DNA from: Nansenia antarctica
Lineage: Eukaryota > Chordata > Actinopteri > Argentiniformes > Microstomatidae
DNA length: 64,000 nucleotides
Direction of reading: 5' to 3'
NCBI GenBank assembly: GCA_963989245.1
Contig: OZ022342.1
Span: forward strand, 14,965,995-15,029,994
Below are positions 11,340-29,774 of the stretch, one piece after another; position 1 is the first letter of the stretch; each line of letters begins with the position of its first letter. The position numbers and the translations under genes are program-made. The notes under the pieces were generated by a model. That model was given only the letters and a program-made list of their open reading frames with translations. It had not been told where the DNA came from and ran no database searches.

Positions 11340-13885
11340 GTAGCCATCCATTATAAAAACGCTGTCAGAATTGTCATGGATGTAAGATGGCTGGATGCTG
11401 TAGCCTCCCAGTGATGGGCCTATTCATAGGGCTCATCATTTCGATGAAATGCATTTTCATCCGAGTATTTTAGGGATATTTGACACCGATGCGGTAGGGT
11501 ATCGGCACAAACATATCCACGGTTGCCTACCCTGTGAGTTTATGTCTGAATATTGTAACTTGCTGTACATCCATGCGGTAACGTGTATTAACATAGGGCT
11601 ACCCTTAAAAGCGTTTGCATATTTAGCGGCTTGGGAAAAAAAATACACGGTTTCCATCAGTGCCATTTGTCGCGAATGCATGCCCGGGATCAGTGGTATA
11701 AGAATGAACACATCATAGAATGATATGAACAAATAACGCCTTTATCAAATAGCCTCTATTTTCGGTAGGCTGTTGCTTGCAGTGAGGGAGTAACCGTCCA
11801 AGCTGCGCCGCAAGGCCGATGTAGGCAATTTGTTGATGAGGGCTGTTACAGTGGCAGTCAATGCATGCTTGACCTCAAGATGAATTTCACATTTTAGCCT
11901 AAATGCCAAGACTGTGTTTAGCAAACCTCCTCATCTTCTCCATAACGATGGCATAATGCAAAGCTCTACCATGTTAACATCATGCGCTTAATATGAGCAG
12001 CTAACCAGTCTGGCTGTGAAATGTCACCGAATAGCCTAGTATCGTTGTTCACTGTGCATGAACATAAGGGGTGGGGCCACACTTTCATTTTGCATCATTT
12101 TTTCAAATAAGAGCCAAGTCCCTTAGCCTCTCTGCCAGTACCAATAAGTATATGAACGGAGGCCTACAGGTTATTATGTCTATGACAAAATGTTTAAAAA
12201 AGTGATCATGGATAACAATAGCCTACCTTGTGTAAGTAGGCCCATTGAACACGCGAGTTGTTTATTGAATGGTGCTGACACATTGTAACAGTGTTCCAAC
12301 TTCAATCATCAGTAATAGTATATGTGTTCTGTGGGCTGCGCACATTATAGGAGCTAAAGTAGCCTTTATCAATACAGCAGGAAGGATTACAAATACAGTT
12401 TAATGTGAATCCCAAAAATAAATGTATGAGAGTCCAAAAGCATCTCCTTAGGAGGGCATCTCAGCCTAGCCACCATGTTGCCATCTATGTTATTAACCTG
12501 TAATAGCATAGGTCTGCTGCATCACTCATTTATGTGGATTTCGACCAGGCTATCCTACACGCAGCATTGAGAACAAATTGGGCCTCAAAAAGTGCCTCTT
12601 GAAGGCTCCTCTCACACCCTCAGGTAGAGGCTACAACCAGCCTATGACCTGTTGTACTCAATAAGTAACCTACCTCCTCTGCCCGGTGTTCACAGATCCT
12701 TCATTTAGTTACCTGCATTTTATATCTTTCATTTTGTATCACCACTTATTGAACAATGTCGAACACTCTTATGACTATAAATATTGTTCATGGAAGACCA
12801 TGGAAGAAACAAGAAGGGGCATTTGATTGTCTCTGTGGGTGATGGCGACGTCCCATGCCCACTCCCACCCTGGTCTCTGATGCACCACCCCCCTCAGTGC
12901 TTTATTGGCTAAATGAGCAGCTGTGCCAGGAGACTGGGACCCACTAATTTCCCCCTGTCGCCTTCCATTAGTACTGTGTGATCCATCTGGTTGGAGGTTC
13001 CCCCAGGGAACAATGACCTAGCTAATTGCTCTCCCAAGTAGATGTGATGGTGTGTATGTGTTTTCCTGTTTGGGTGACTGTATGGGTGTATGGTGTTGGA
13101 TGCCTTTAATATCATGGCTCATGTGAGTGTTAGATCATGCTAACATTGAGGCACCGGTATTACAGGAATATATTGAAAACCTTTCACACTAAAAGTGATG
13201 CCGTCAGCCTGAATGTCTGTGAATGTACTGTTTAAATATATATATATTTTCACAGTGCTGGTGCACAGCTGAGGCACGGTATTGACAGTAATGTAAATGT
13301 AGTGTGCAATGAGAGTTGTGTGGTCATTGGTGTCTAATGGATTTGAATGGGCCCAAACTCATGCAAATACAAGTGTCCATTTTGAGATAGAATTTGAATG
13401 TGTTACCACTGTCTCATCGGGGTAGGTGGGGATAGTAGGGCTGAGTGACCCATGGGCCCAATTTCTTGTTCCCTGTGCATGTCATCAAAAACAAGTCTTT
13501 AGTGTTCAGCAAGTTGATATGGATGTTTGTAGTACAGCAATCAAGGCAATACACAATACATTGTTTGACAAATATACAGATGAAATGTACACGTTTTACA
13601 CTACTAAAAATACAACAACTCAGTGATTTTGAAAGGTTAGTTTCTGATAATGCCAGTGTTATCAGATCCCATTATACAATAAGTGAAATATTATTTGTAT
13701 ATTTTCATAGAAAAACCCCACAAAAACCCCACAATTTCTCTAGCACCTATCTTACCTTTTTGGGATAGTAGAGGAAGATTAGTTTCAATACTGCAGATAG
13801 AAAATTGACATTTTGCATTTACATGTCCAACATAATTGACCAATCAGAAGGACTGTTCAGTTGTTACTGTCTGTAAAACAAACAT

Positions 13886-13952
<67 letters not shown>

Positions 13953-14602
13953 TGCACGGACACACCACATGGCAATGTTCAATGTGTCTCTAATAAATGA
14001 TAAATGCTGCCTTCTGTAATCCTAATCTTGTTTCTCTGCATTAAGTGGTTCATGGATAGCAGAGCCCATTAAATGATGCTCTCCCTCAGATTACACCAGA
14101 TTACAGATTATTATCCACAGTTAAACCAGACAAAGCTGCTCCACCATAAACATACAGATTATAGGGTTTTTTCTCACTGTACACAGTTAACAGTACTGTG
14201 TCAGGAAACCATGAATTTAAAATGCGGAATTATGTATAATTTGCAATCTGTATGCCCAATTTCCTCAGAATAATCCTCTACTGCAGTAATGTTTGTGGTG
14301 GTGTAAATGATAATAATAATAATAATAAAAATAATTATGATTAGATCACACCCATTGATCAGATTGAAACCAGTTGTGGAACATGAGACACGTGGAGTAG
14401 TTTAGAGTTGATTACCCACCATGATGACATCACTGCAATCAAATCATTCAGTCTGACCTATCATGACCAAACATAACTCATTACATTACAAGCAGTTGAT
14501 GGAATTTCCCTCGCGGTGATTGTCTGTTCTAGGATTATTTCACTGTGTGAAAGTTTTGAGTTTGACATGTCATGCTGTTTGTCCATTGTTTTCCCCAACT
14601 AG
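11340..14602 (+). other. gnb2: Inferred gnb2 5' UTR intron
   Basis: No coding exon or full transposon is recognised in this stretch. It holds a (CA)n array at about 13889-13948 and a gc-balanced block near 12840-13120. Its role as an intron rests on the inferred donor at 11340 and acceptor at 14601-14602. Confidence 0.4.
13889..13948. repeat. (CA)n microsatellite
   Basis: This is about 60 bp of pure CA repeats. Confidence 0.95.
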
Positions 14603-14649
14603 GTGACAGAGTGTGAGCGGACGTCTAAAAGGCCAGGGACCAATCCAAC

Positions 14650-21008
<6,359 letters not shown>

Positions 21009-21026
21009 CACGTTTCCTGAGCCATG

Positions 21027-21047
21027 CACGCACACACACACACACAC

Positions 21048-21118
<71 letters not shown>
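21027..21118. repeat. (CA)n microsatellite
   Basis: About 90 bp of CA repeats begin 19 bp after the gnb2 stop codon. Confidence 0.95.
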
Positions 21119-21124
<6 letters not shown>

Positions 21125-21270
21125 TTATTGATCATACAAAGTATTCACATCTCACATTTTGGTACACATAGTTTGCACACTGTATTCACACTGTACGTAA
21201 GATGTACACATACACACATACACATTGAAACATTGTACATAATATATATAACGCCAATTAGGTATGAGTT

Positions 21271-21310
21271 TACACACACACACACACACACACACATACA
21301 CACACACACA

Positions 21311-21376
<66 letters not shown>
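21271..21376. repeat. (CA)n microsatellite
   Basis: This is about 105 bp of CA repeats with a few interrupting TA steps. Confidence 0.95.
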
Positions 21377-21377
<1 letters not shown>

Positions 21378-21592
21378 CACTTGCAATTGTACATGTTACC
21401 AATCACATTGTATGCAGGAAGAGTCCACGAGAAATACCCACAACAGATATATGTACACAACACACATAATTACCATACATGTAATTGGAACTACAGTTAA
21501 AAAAGCGACCAAATTCAAGAAAATCCTCACATATGCTCAATTTAAACACGCATTCTAATGTCACACATTACCTGAAACCCTTTTATTTTACA

Positions 21593-21607
21593 CAAACACA
21601 CACATAT

Positions 21608-21654
<47 letters not shown>

Positions 21655-21665
21655 CACGCACACAC

Positions 21666-21746
<81 letters not shown>
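21593..21746. repeat. (CA)n microsatellite
   Basis: This is about 150 bp of nearly pure CA repeats with a few interruptions. Confidence 0.95.
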
Positions 21747-21750
<4 letters not shown>

Positions 21751-22490
21751 GTACACTTTTTCTGAGAGAGCCACCATCCCTTAAGCTAAATGGGAGAGAG
21801 GAAGGTATTGGACAATTCTGTTTTTCGTTTGTTTACTCTGATGTCCAAATATCCTTCAAACTGATGTTCTGTAATCACGCTTGTGTCTCAGCTACAGGGT
21901 GACAAGTAACAACTGAGGGAATACTGAGAGGTAGAGGAGCACAAGAATAAGTGAATCCAATAACACTCATGAGACTATGGACAGGGAGAAAGAGAGAGCA
22001 GACAGAACGGACCAACAGTGGTACACGGTAAAACCATAGACATTTATATACATCATTGGGTAAAACATGGTAAAAGGAAAATCAAGATAAACCATAAATT
22101 CTATAAGTTTCCTCTGGCTCAAACAAAATGCTATCATGTAGTTACTGTTTTTATAGATATGTACACCCACATATAAGTAAATATATGATAGTTTTGGTTT
22201 TGATGTTTTTGTTGTATTAATTTTTTACGCTTATTTTATTCATGTTTTCCCTGTGTGCCTCAGATACACTTTAAGGATAATTAATAGAGAATAATGATGA
22301 AATTAAACTAAATGAAATCAATAAAATGAGAGACTCAAGGTGAGCGAGAAAAAAAACAAGATTATCAAGAGACAACTCTCAAATAAGCAGGGGGCAATAT
22401 TCATACTTTTGACTTTGTCAATATATTATGTCAACTTTATGATGGTATACATTGTACATACTATTAATAAATACATGTAGCCTCTCTTGC

Positions 22491-24440
22491 CAGTTTTTGT
22501 CAGGTGTGTTTGATTTGCTTTCGTGTATATTTTAAAGCATGTCTGCAAGCCCACATAACAACTTGGTTTTAAAGGGAGGAAATACGTAGGCCTATCTGGG
22601 GATTCTGTTCAGCACAGACTTTTGTACGTACTTCAGACAACTTGTAGCTAAACTGAGTTTTAAAGACAACCTAGATGGAGTTTAATATGAAGTACAAAAT
22701 CAATCTCCATATATATCCGGTAAATGAATACTGATGACCATAATTAAACCATGATGAGACCAACAAACATAGTTCTGTATGATGCCTGATGTCTTCTGTG
22801 TGCAGGAGTCAATCTCTGAAGTGCTACAAACTGATGAATGATACAGTATGAATTCATCAGTAACATGGTAAATTAAGATGCCATGTACTGACCATTTTCA
22901 ATATGGGTCATGCTTCTTCCACGTTACTTCCATAACAGCATTCTGCCAATCAGGTTGCCCAAAATAACAGTATAAAGGTCCTGACAATTTTACAATCTGA
23001 ATAGAACATGTTTAGGGGCCTGCTAACTCAAGGTGAGAGTGAATGTACAGGGCTTAACATAAGCTGTCAGACTTAATAGGAGACACAAAAGTCAGTATCA
23101 ACAGTGACCTCTAACGGCGGGCCAAGCTAACGGGCACTGCAAGACTGAGGCTAGAAACTGCAGACAGGTACAGTAACTGGATACTGGTAACTGCGTATAG
23201 GTAACTATAGGTACAGTAACTGCATACAGGTAACTGCGTATAGGTAACTATAGGTACAGTAACTGCATACAGGTAACTGCGTATAGGTAACTGCATACAG
23301 GTAACTGCGTATAGGTAACTGATAGGTAACTGCGCACAGGTAACTGTATAGGTACAGTAACTGCATACAGGTAACTGCGTACAGGTAACTGCATACAGGT
23401 AACTGATAGGTAACTGCATACAGATAACTGTGTATAGGTACAGTAACTGCATACAGGTAACTGACAAAGTGGGCTCCACCTGTATTTGCTTCTGGACCTG
23501 CAAATTGCAATTAATGTGTAGGAGTTCCACCGTTCTTCAACACATCACCAAGCAAATCTCAATAGTCGACGGGTTGGTTGTTTGACTCAGTTGCAAAATG
23601 GCGAAATGGCTGTTTGGAGGGTTATATTTACTCTGGGCGCTAACTTGGCCAGCCATGTCACACTTTCTATAGCTTTATGAAATGTCATACGTCACAATGC
23701 GTGGGAAATTGTATTAGGAGCAAAGAAAATGAAAAAGAATGCAGCACTCAAAATACACATACTTTGACCTAAATAGCAATTTTCTAAGATAAATTATTGT
23801 GCAGCAGGATGTCATATATCAACTAATATACGTCACAATGACTCATGTTAGGACTTTAATCTCATATTCATTATCTCCAGCGCCATACCAGTGTCAGCAT
23901 GTTTGAAAATTGTGATTTTCTCTGTTCTGTTGTTACAAACATAGGAGAAAGAAAGTCCTATGGAATTTACCACCTTTATTTGTATTATTTTTCAATTAAG
24001 TGATGTTCAGAAACTACATTTACAATCACAGAATAATAAAAAAAAGAAATCCTAGGAGGTAATTAGGAACCTTTTTCTCTCATTTTTATGATTACAAAAC
24101 ATAGAAAATCAGTTTTCCCATACTATGTAGACACTGGTATGATGGTGGAGACAATGAATGAGGTTAAAGTGTAATGCATTTTATGTCAAAAGTTAATTCT
24201 TCTGTGATTGTATGATACCAGAGACAATTTGAACAAACATACATTTTAATTTGATTCAAAATAAACAATTAATGTGTCACACCTCTATGGTGATCACTAC
24301 TTGGTACCAGGTCCAGAGTGTGGTACCAGGGGGTGGAGACTTCAACACTCTATTCATTGGGTATAAAACATGAGGAACACAAATGAAATATTCAGAGAAA
24401 TAATAGACACTGATACAGACAGTTTAAGATGAGATCAATG
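22491..24440. other. Interval between convergent gene ends
   Basis: No exon is recognised between the inferred gnb2 poly(A) site and the inferred mink1 poly(A) site. Apart from the minisatellite at 23.2-23.5 kb the sequence is AT-rich single-copy-looking DNA. Confidence 0.4.
23165..23463. repeat. Minisatellite of short ggtaactgc units
   Basis: About 300 bp are built from 10-20 bp variants of aggtaactgcatacaggt and aggtaactgcgtatag, arranged in higher-order groups separated by ataggtacagt. Open frames across it are repeat-driven and show no real protein. Confidence 0.9.
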
Positions 24441-24821
24441 TAGGTTTTATTTTCAAACAATTCTGCATTAAGACTTTACAGACTCATTCAACACAATATT
24501 TTCAAACTTGAAAATGTATCAGTCTATGAAATACAATCTGGAGTTAACCCCTCGAAAACATAAACACAAAAAAACATTAAGACATTTCATTTCTCAAAAA
24601 CAAGAGATTATTTGAAAAAGAATAAGTAAAGAGATTATAGACCCCATCCAAAAATAGCTTTTTCAGTTGTCCAACTTTGACCTGTCCTGGTTCCCACAAC
24701 AATCTATAAAAATCCCCATATTAAGTCATACTTTCATCATTCTACATGGAGATCTGAGATCATTTTGTATTACTAATATATATATATTATATATCAGATA
24801 CTCCATTCACACACACTCACG

Positions 24822-24915
<94 letters not shown>

Positions 24916-26372
24916 CGGAGTGTCTGATTAGCATGTGACTACAGTCAGGTCATAACCCACCTAACTGATTACAGTTTTTGAAAAATCATTCATTTATTAA
25001 TGTTCATACTTCCATCATAAAGGCAATTACTGAATAAATGCATGAATGCAAAACGAAACAAAACAGAGCAGTTCAGCGTTATTATGTTGACTGTAGATTA
25101 GATGGTTCAGTTTCTTGTGATAAGACCAAAAGCAGAGATTAAGCAAAGTACAGTACATGGGTATATCCTCTCTTACAAGAGATAAACAGATCAGTGTACA
25201 TTCAGTCTGCCAAAGACCAATGGTCAACCATCCCCACAAGTCACACTGAGACAGCAGAAGATTCAACCCATTCTATTCCTAATACTCATACTGGTTATGA
25301 ATGAGAAATGTCATAATATGGCAGGATAACCCATGTATGTGACACTGTCCAAAAGCTTCCATCATACCCATTTTACTACTACACTTTTATTTTGTAAGAC
25401 TGCTAACTTCATAGATGGCTCAAACACTGTGGTAAAGAGTTGAAACTAATGAAGTATGCCAAGTGTGTGAACAATTTACTTTGTATCTTGTTATGAACTT
25501 CACACAAGTTTAAGGACAGGACACCCCTTTGATAGCCCGCTTGGTAAGTTGTCAACATGAATTTAGATCAGACAGAAATATTGAACAGTGGATAGCATAG
25601 TTGGCCTTCTCCATCCACCCACCTCTCTGGTTGAGGTCAATATTCACCTCATCAGCATCAGACTGGTTTTGATGAACCAAGACAAGTCTGTACTTGGACC
25701 AGATACCTCAACAATGGCCACAACCAGAGTCCTAAAATTCTAACCGTCCCTTTGATAGTGTAAATACCCACAATTATAGTTTTGCTCTGTGCACCGTAAA
25801 ATACATTGTGCTTTGATTAATATACCAGTAATGTTATACAAATACAAGTCTATTGTATAGATGTACATTCATTTTAATCTCTCAATATAATTTACATATC
25901 CTCTAATAAAATAATCCTTTCAGAATATATTAAGATACTTTCCCACTGCAGCTCGCCCAATCCACATGTCATTTAAAAAAATCTTCATGTTCAATCTCAA
26001 TGTTTCAAGAGCCTCTAAAATCTGATCACACATCGCAACCCGGGTCAATGGGTTCAGTTTCATTTGCAAATGCGAAATACTATGGAACTATTCAACAAAT
26101 GTGGAATAGCCTATGGCTTTTCTATGCATGTTGGCACCCCACTGTCTAGAGAGGTGCATCTTCATATTACAGGAATATAATTTCCTACATCCAGTATTGG
26201 GTTGGTTTGCTTTCAACAACTTCACATAAAATAAGTTCTGAGCCAATATTTGAATGGGCCTCATATGCTCATACTAGCACAATATCATGTACTGTACCGA
26301 CATGTTTACTTTTCCTCATGGTGATCACAAATCTAACTGTTATTGGTGAGTGAATTACATGTTAACAACAGC

Positions 26373-26404
<32 letters not shown>

Positions 26405-28825
26405 CCAGCAACAGAAGGTACAAAGAATAGAATTACATCTATTTTCATTTACTGGGAAAAATGGAGTCAAAGAGAGTTTCTGATGTTCTATTAAGTGCAC
26501 TTCATTGGCACAGGACACCAATCTTAACAAGGGAGGCAATAATTTCGTATGATCTGTTTGTCAGAAACACAAACACCTCTTCCTGGAGTTGAAAGTTAGA
26601 TTCATGGGGTGACAGTAGTATTCACACCCCCCTTCTCCGCCCAACCCTTTACACCCAGCCCCTTCCCCACTCCAAGGCACTGCTTTAACTGTAAACATGG
26701 CAGTTTGGCTTACAAAGAAAGAATGATGGTTTCCATGACGACTGCCAAAGTTCCTAGTGGAGTGTGTGTAAAAATGTGACATTTGATATGTAAGTCAAAT
26801 GGGCACAGAACTGAAAGATTTAAGGTCAAATATTTAGGCTACTGAGAAAAACAATCTGATAACTGCGTTGTGACAGCTTATATGCGGAAAAAAAGCATGC
26901 TCACATACATAGAGTAAAATATAGAAATGTAAGATTTACTGTAATAAAAGTGCTTTACGATTCATTTACAATCGATTCTGTTTTGTGCTCTCATATGTTA
27001 TCCATTTTACGCTATATAATCTTTGTTTCACATGTCTCTGTAGTTAATATGTATAATGTATAGCATTCATTTAGAATACTGTACATGAGATACCCAGAGC
27101 TTAAGTATACTGTATCAAGTCCCATGACCTCAATTAGAATCAAAGCAGATTCCTACATCCATAGGAGACGTTATTGTGAACTTTGGTTGTTTAATGTATT
27201 TGCTATTGTTTTCCCTACCACTTTTAGTCTTACTAATTTTGTACATTATGCTAAATAAAAGTGCCCAAAGAGTTTGAGTGAGTCCTCTGGTACAATATTG
27301 CAGAGCCACAGACACTACAAAACCGGGCCGCTTAAGCTTCAGTCAGTAGAGTATCACTGGCTTAATAACCAGAGCTATTGCTTGTAACCTCACTAAATAT
27401 CCACTGCAACCCCATCCCCACAGACACAGACACACTCTCTCTCTCACACACTCTCACACACACACACACACGCACACGCACACAGACAGACACACACGCA
27501 CACACGCACACATGCACTGTGCTCAAACAAACACATACCCATACCAATGAACATAAAATACAGTAAAAAAACTGACATTTCAGAGAGAGTAGATCTCTAT
27601 AATAGGAGGGGCAGGATAGATTAAACTTGAATATGCCTACTAGATAGGTGCCTGACATTGACATCCTTCACTGCATCACTCTCAATAGAAATCGGTCCTC
27701 CATTACCCATCACTTGAAATCAACATCGTCACGTCACATCTTTCTACCCACATATTGTAATAAGTCACCTCACTCCCTACCACTATCACATTCTACACAC
27801 AACAGAACAAAACCTAAACTCCCCCCTTGAAACAAGAAGTGCACTAGAACAGCAGATATTGCAATATAACGGCAATATTATAACAGTAGAGAGAAAAAGA
27901 ATACCAGTAGGCTAATACCATATACAGAAACAGTACAGATAATATCAAATCTTTGTAGGTATTATGTAAATCCATTAGTCAGAAAAAAAGCTTAAATATT
28001 TGATGTCAGTTAAATTGCCTCCTAGTGATAAGTAACACAGAAGGGGAAAATAAAGGAATAAAATGAAGGCAAAAAAACTGGAGAACACTGACTCTGACAC
28101 ACTACAGCAGAGTATCAGGTTAATAGTATGGGTAGTTTATCTTCCCAGGAAGCTATAAACCACAAATGAAATCATATCATCAAATCAAGTTTTAATTCAG
28201 ATTAATTTAAACTGAATTTCAGTTTAAGAATTAAGTCCAGGGGAATTTAAAGCCTTGCAACAACACTTCAAACCTCTAGGGTGTGCCAGGCGAGTATATT
28301 TCAGATCTATGTTTCTAGAGCTACGGCAACACCCTGAATGAAGGCTAAATATAATATATGGTAAGTCTACCAGTGACTCAAATCCTTGTGAAATCTCAGA
28401 TGCTATCTATTTACAATTCAATGTCAACATATTGGTAAATCGTGCCTTCTTCCAAATGTATAACCAGTAAGGAATGTTTCAACATACCCACCCCCAAAAG
28501 AAGGAATTAACTAGTTACAACTAAACACAGGTCCACCAAGTGACTGAGGTACAATAATACAGGAGTATAATACAGTACAAATTGGAGATGATGTTTGAGA
28601 GCCATGGTGATTTCACATATGTACCATTCCAGGGGAAGCAAATCAGGCAGGAGTCACATGAGATGGACTCTTAGTCGTGAAGAGTTGAGGCTGGAATGGA
28701 TTTGCAGTAGATGTGTATGTGTGTGGTCATCTACTCTATGTAAGTGGGAGGATTTGGGTGATCTTTTGCTTGCCCTGACCAGTTCCATACACAGACCATT
28801 GGACACACAGGCCACAGCAGCTGTT
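24440..28825 (-). other. mink1: Probable long mink1 3' UTR
   Basis: This DNA lies downstream of the mink1 stop codon on the minus strand and is AT-rich, with few transposons and no other gene. An AATAAA on the minus strand at about 24445-24450 is a candidate end, which would give a UTR of about 4.4 kb. It contains a (TA)n(TG)n tract at 24829-24912, a (CAA)n tract at about 26368-26405 and a degenerate CA tract at 27420-27515. A shorter UTR is equally possible. Confidence 0.35.
24829..24912. repeat. (TA)n(TG)n microsatellite
   Basis: About 35 bp of TA repeats run directly into about 48 bp of TG repeats. Confidence 0.95.
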
Positions 28826-29430
28826 TCACCAGTTCATGATGCAGTTCCTGTTCAAGGTCATGAAGTAGACCTGGCTGCTGCCTCCGGAGCGCACCGAGGC
28901 AAAGAACACCTATGGGACCACAAGACATTTCAGTACTGCAGATATCCAACTCCTCAGATAAGTAACGGTATTCATCTGACGCCTATTTTGAATATCACAG
29001 TGAACGTGTGACTCACCTTGTCATTTCTCTCACAAAGGAACTTAAGCCTCTGAGCCCTTTTGTGCATGAAGACTCCGTCCAGGTGTCCAGTCTCCACAGA
29101 GCGGATCTCAATGGCCTTCTCTCCCCAGCCCATGATCTGGTTGGAGCAGATATGTGCTGCACACAGACACAGAGAGACTCAGCACACATGCACTCAGACG
29201 GGGGAAAGAAAAAATAACACAACAGAGAATAGAGCCGTGTTTGTCAGTGTGTTTGCATGAGCCGTACCCACGGAGGTGGGCATCTCGCCCCACTGGAGCA
29301 CCACGTCTTTGATGATGCGGCCGTAGGTGTTGACGTAGACGCCCTCGTCCTCGTAGCACAGCAGCATCTCCATGCCGTCAGAGCTGGGCAGGAACACGAT
29401 GGCGTGAGGAGTCACCTGACTCTGGATCTG

Positions 29431-29476
<46 letters not shown>

Positions 29477-29743
29477 ACACACACACAGACAGACAGGGAA
29501 GGAGATGAGCCAGGGTTCATACCTTCAACCTCTGCTTCTGGTTTGTCTTTGACTACAACTGCACCACTTACATGCACTGGGATGTAGATGTCATAGTTGT
29601 TCCCAGAGTCCACATCAATGGCGTGAAAGCCAGCACTGGACCCATAGATGACCTTCAACCTCTGACCTTCCTCCACTGTAAGGTCAACCAGCACAGGCCT
29701 GTGTGGAAGGTCACCAAAAGACTAGAGGAGAGGGAAGCATAAG

Positions 29744-29774
<31 letters not shown>

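Larger units (their letters stand above)
21009..22490 (+). other. gnb2: gnb2 3' UTR with three long (CA)n arrays
   Basis: This region follows the gnb2 stop codon. It contains CA arrays at about 21027-21118, 21271-21376 and 21593-21746. An AATAAA hexamer at 22466-22471 is followed by T- and G-rich sequence, a plausible poly(A) site. An earlier site cannot be excluded. The segment 21764-21873 is duplicated in the last intron. Confidence 0.5.

Noticed and set aside
22466..22471. Certain poly(A) site for gnb2
   Set aside because: The AATAAA is plausible but not proven. I kept it only as part of a low-confidence UTR call.
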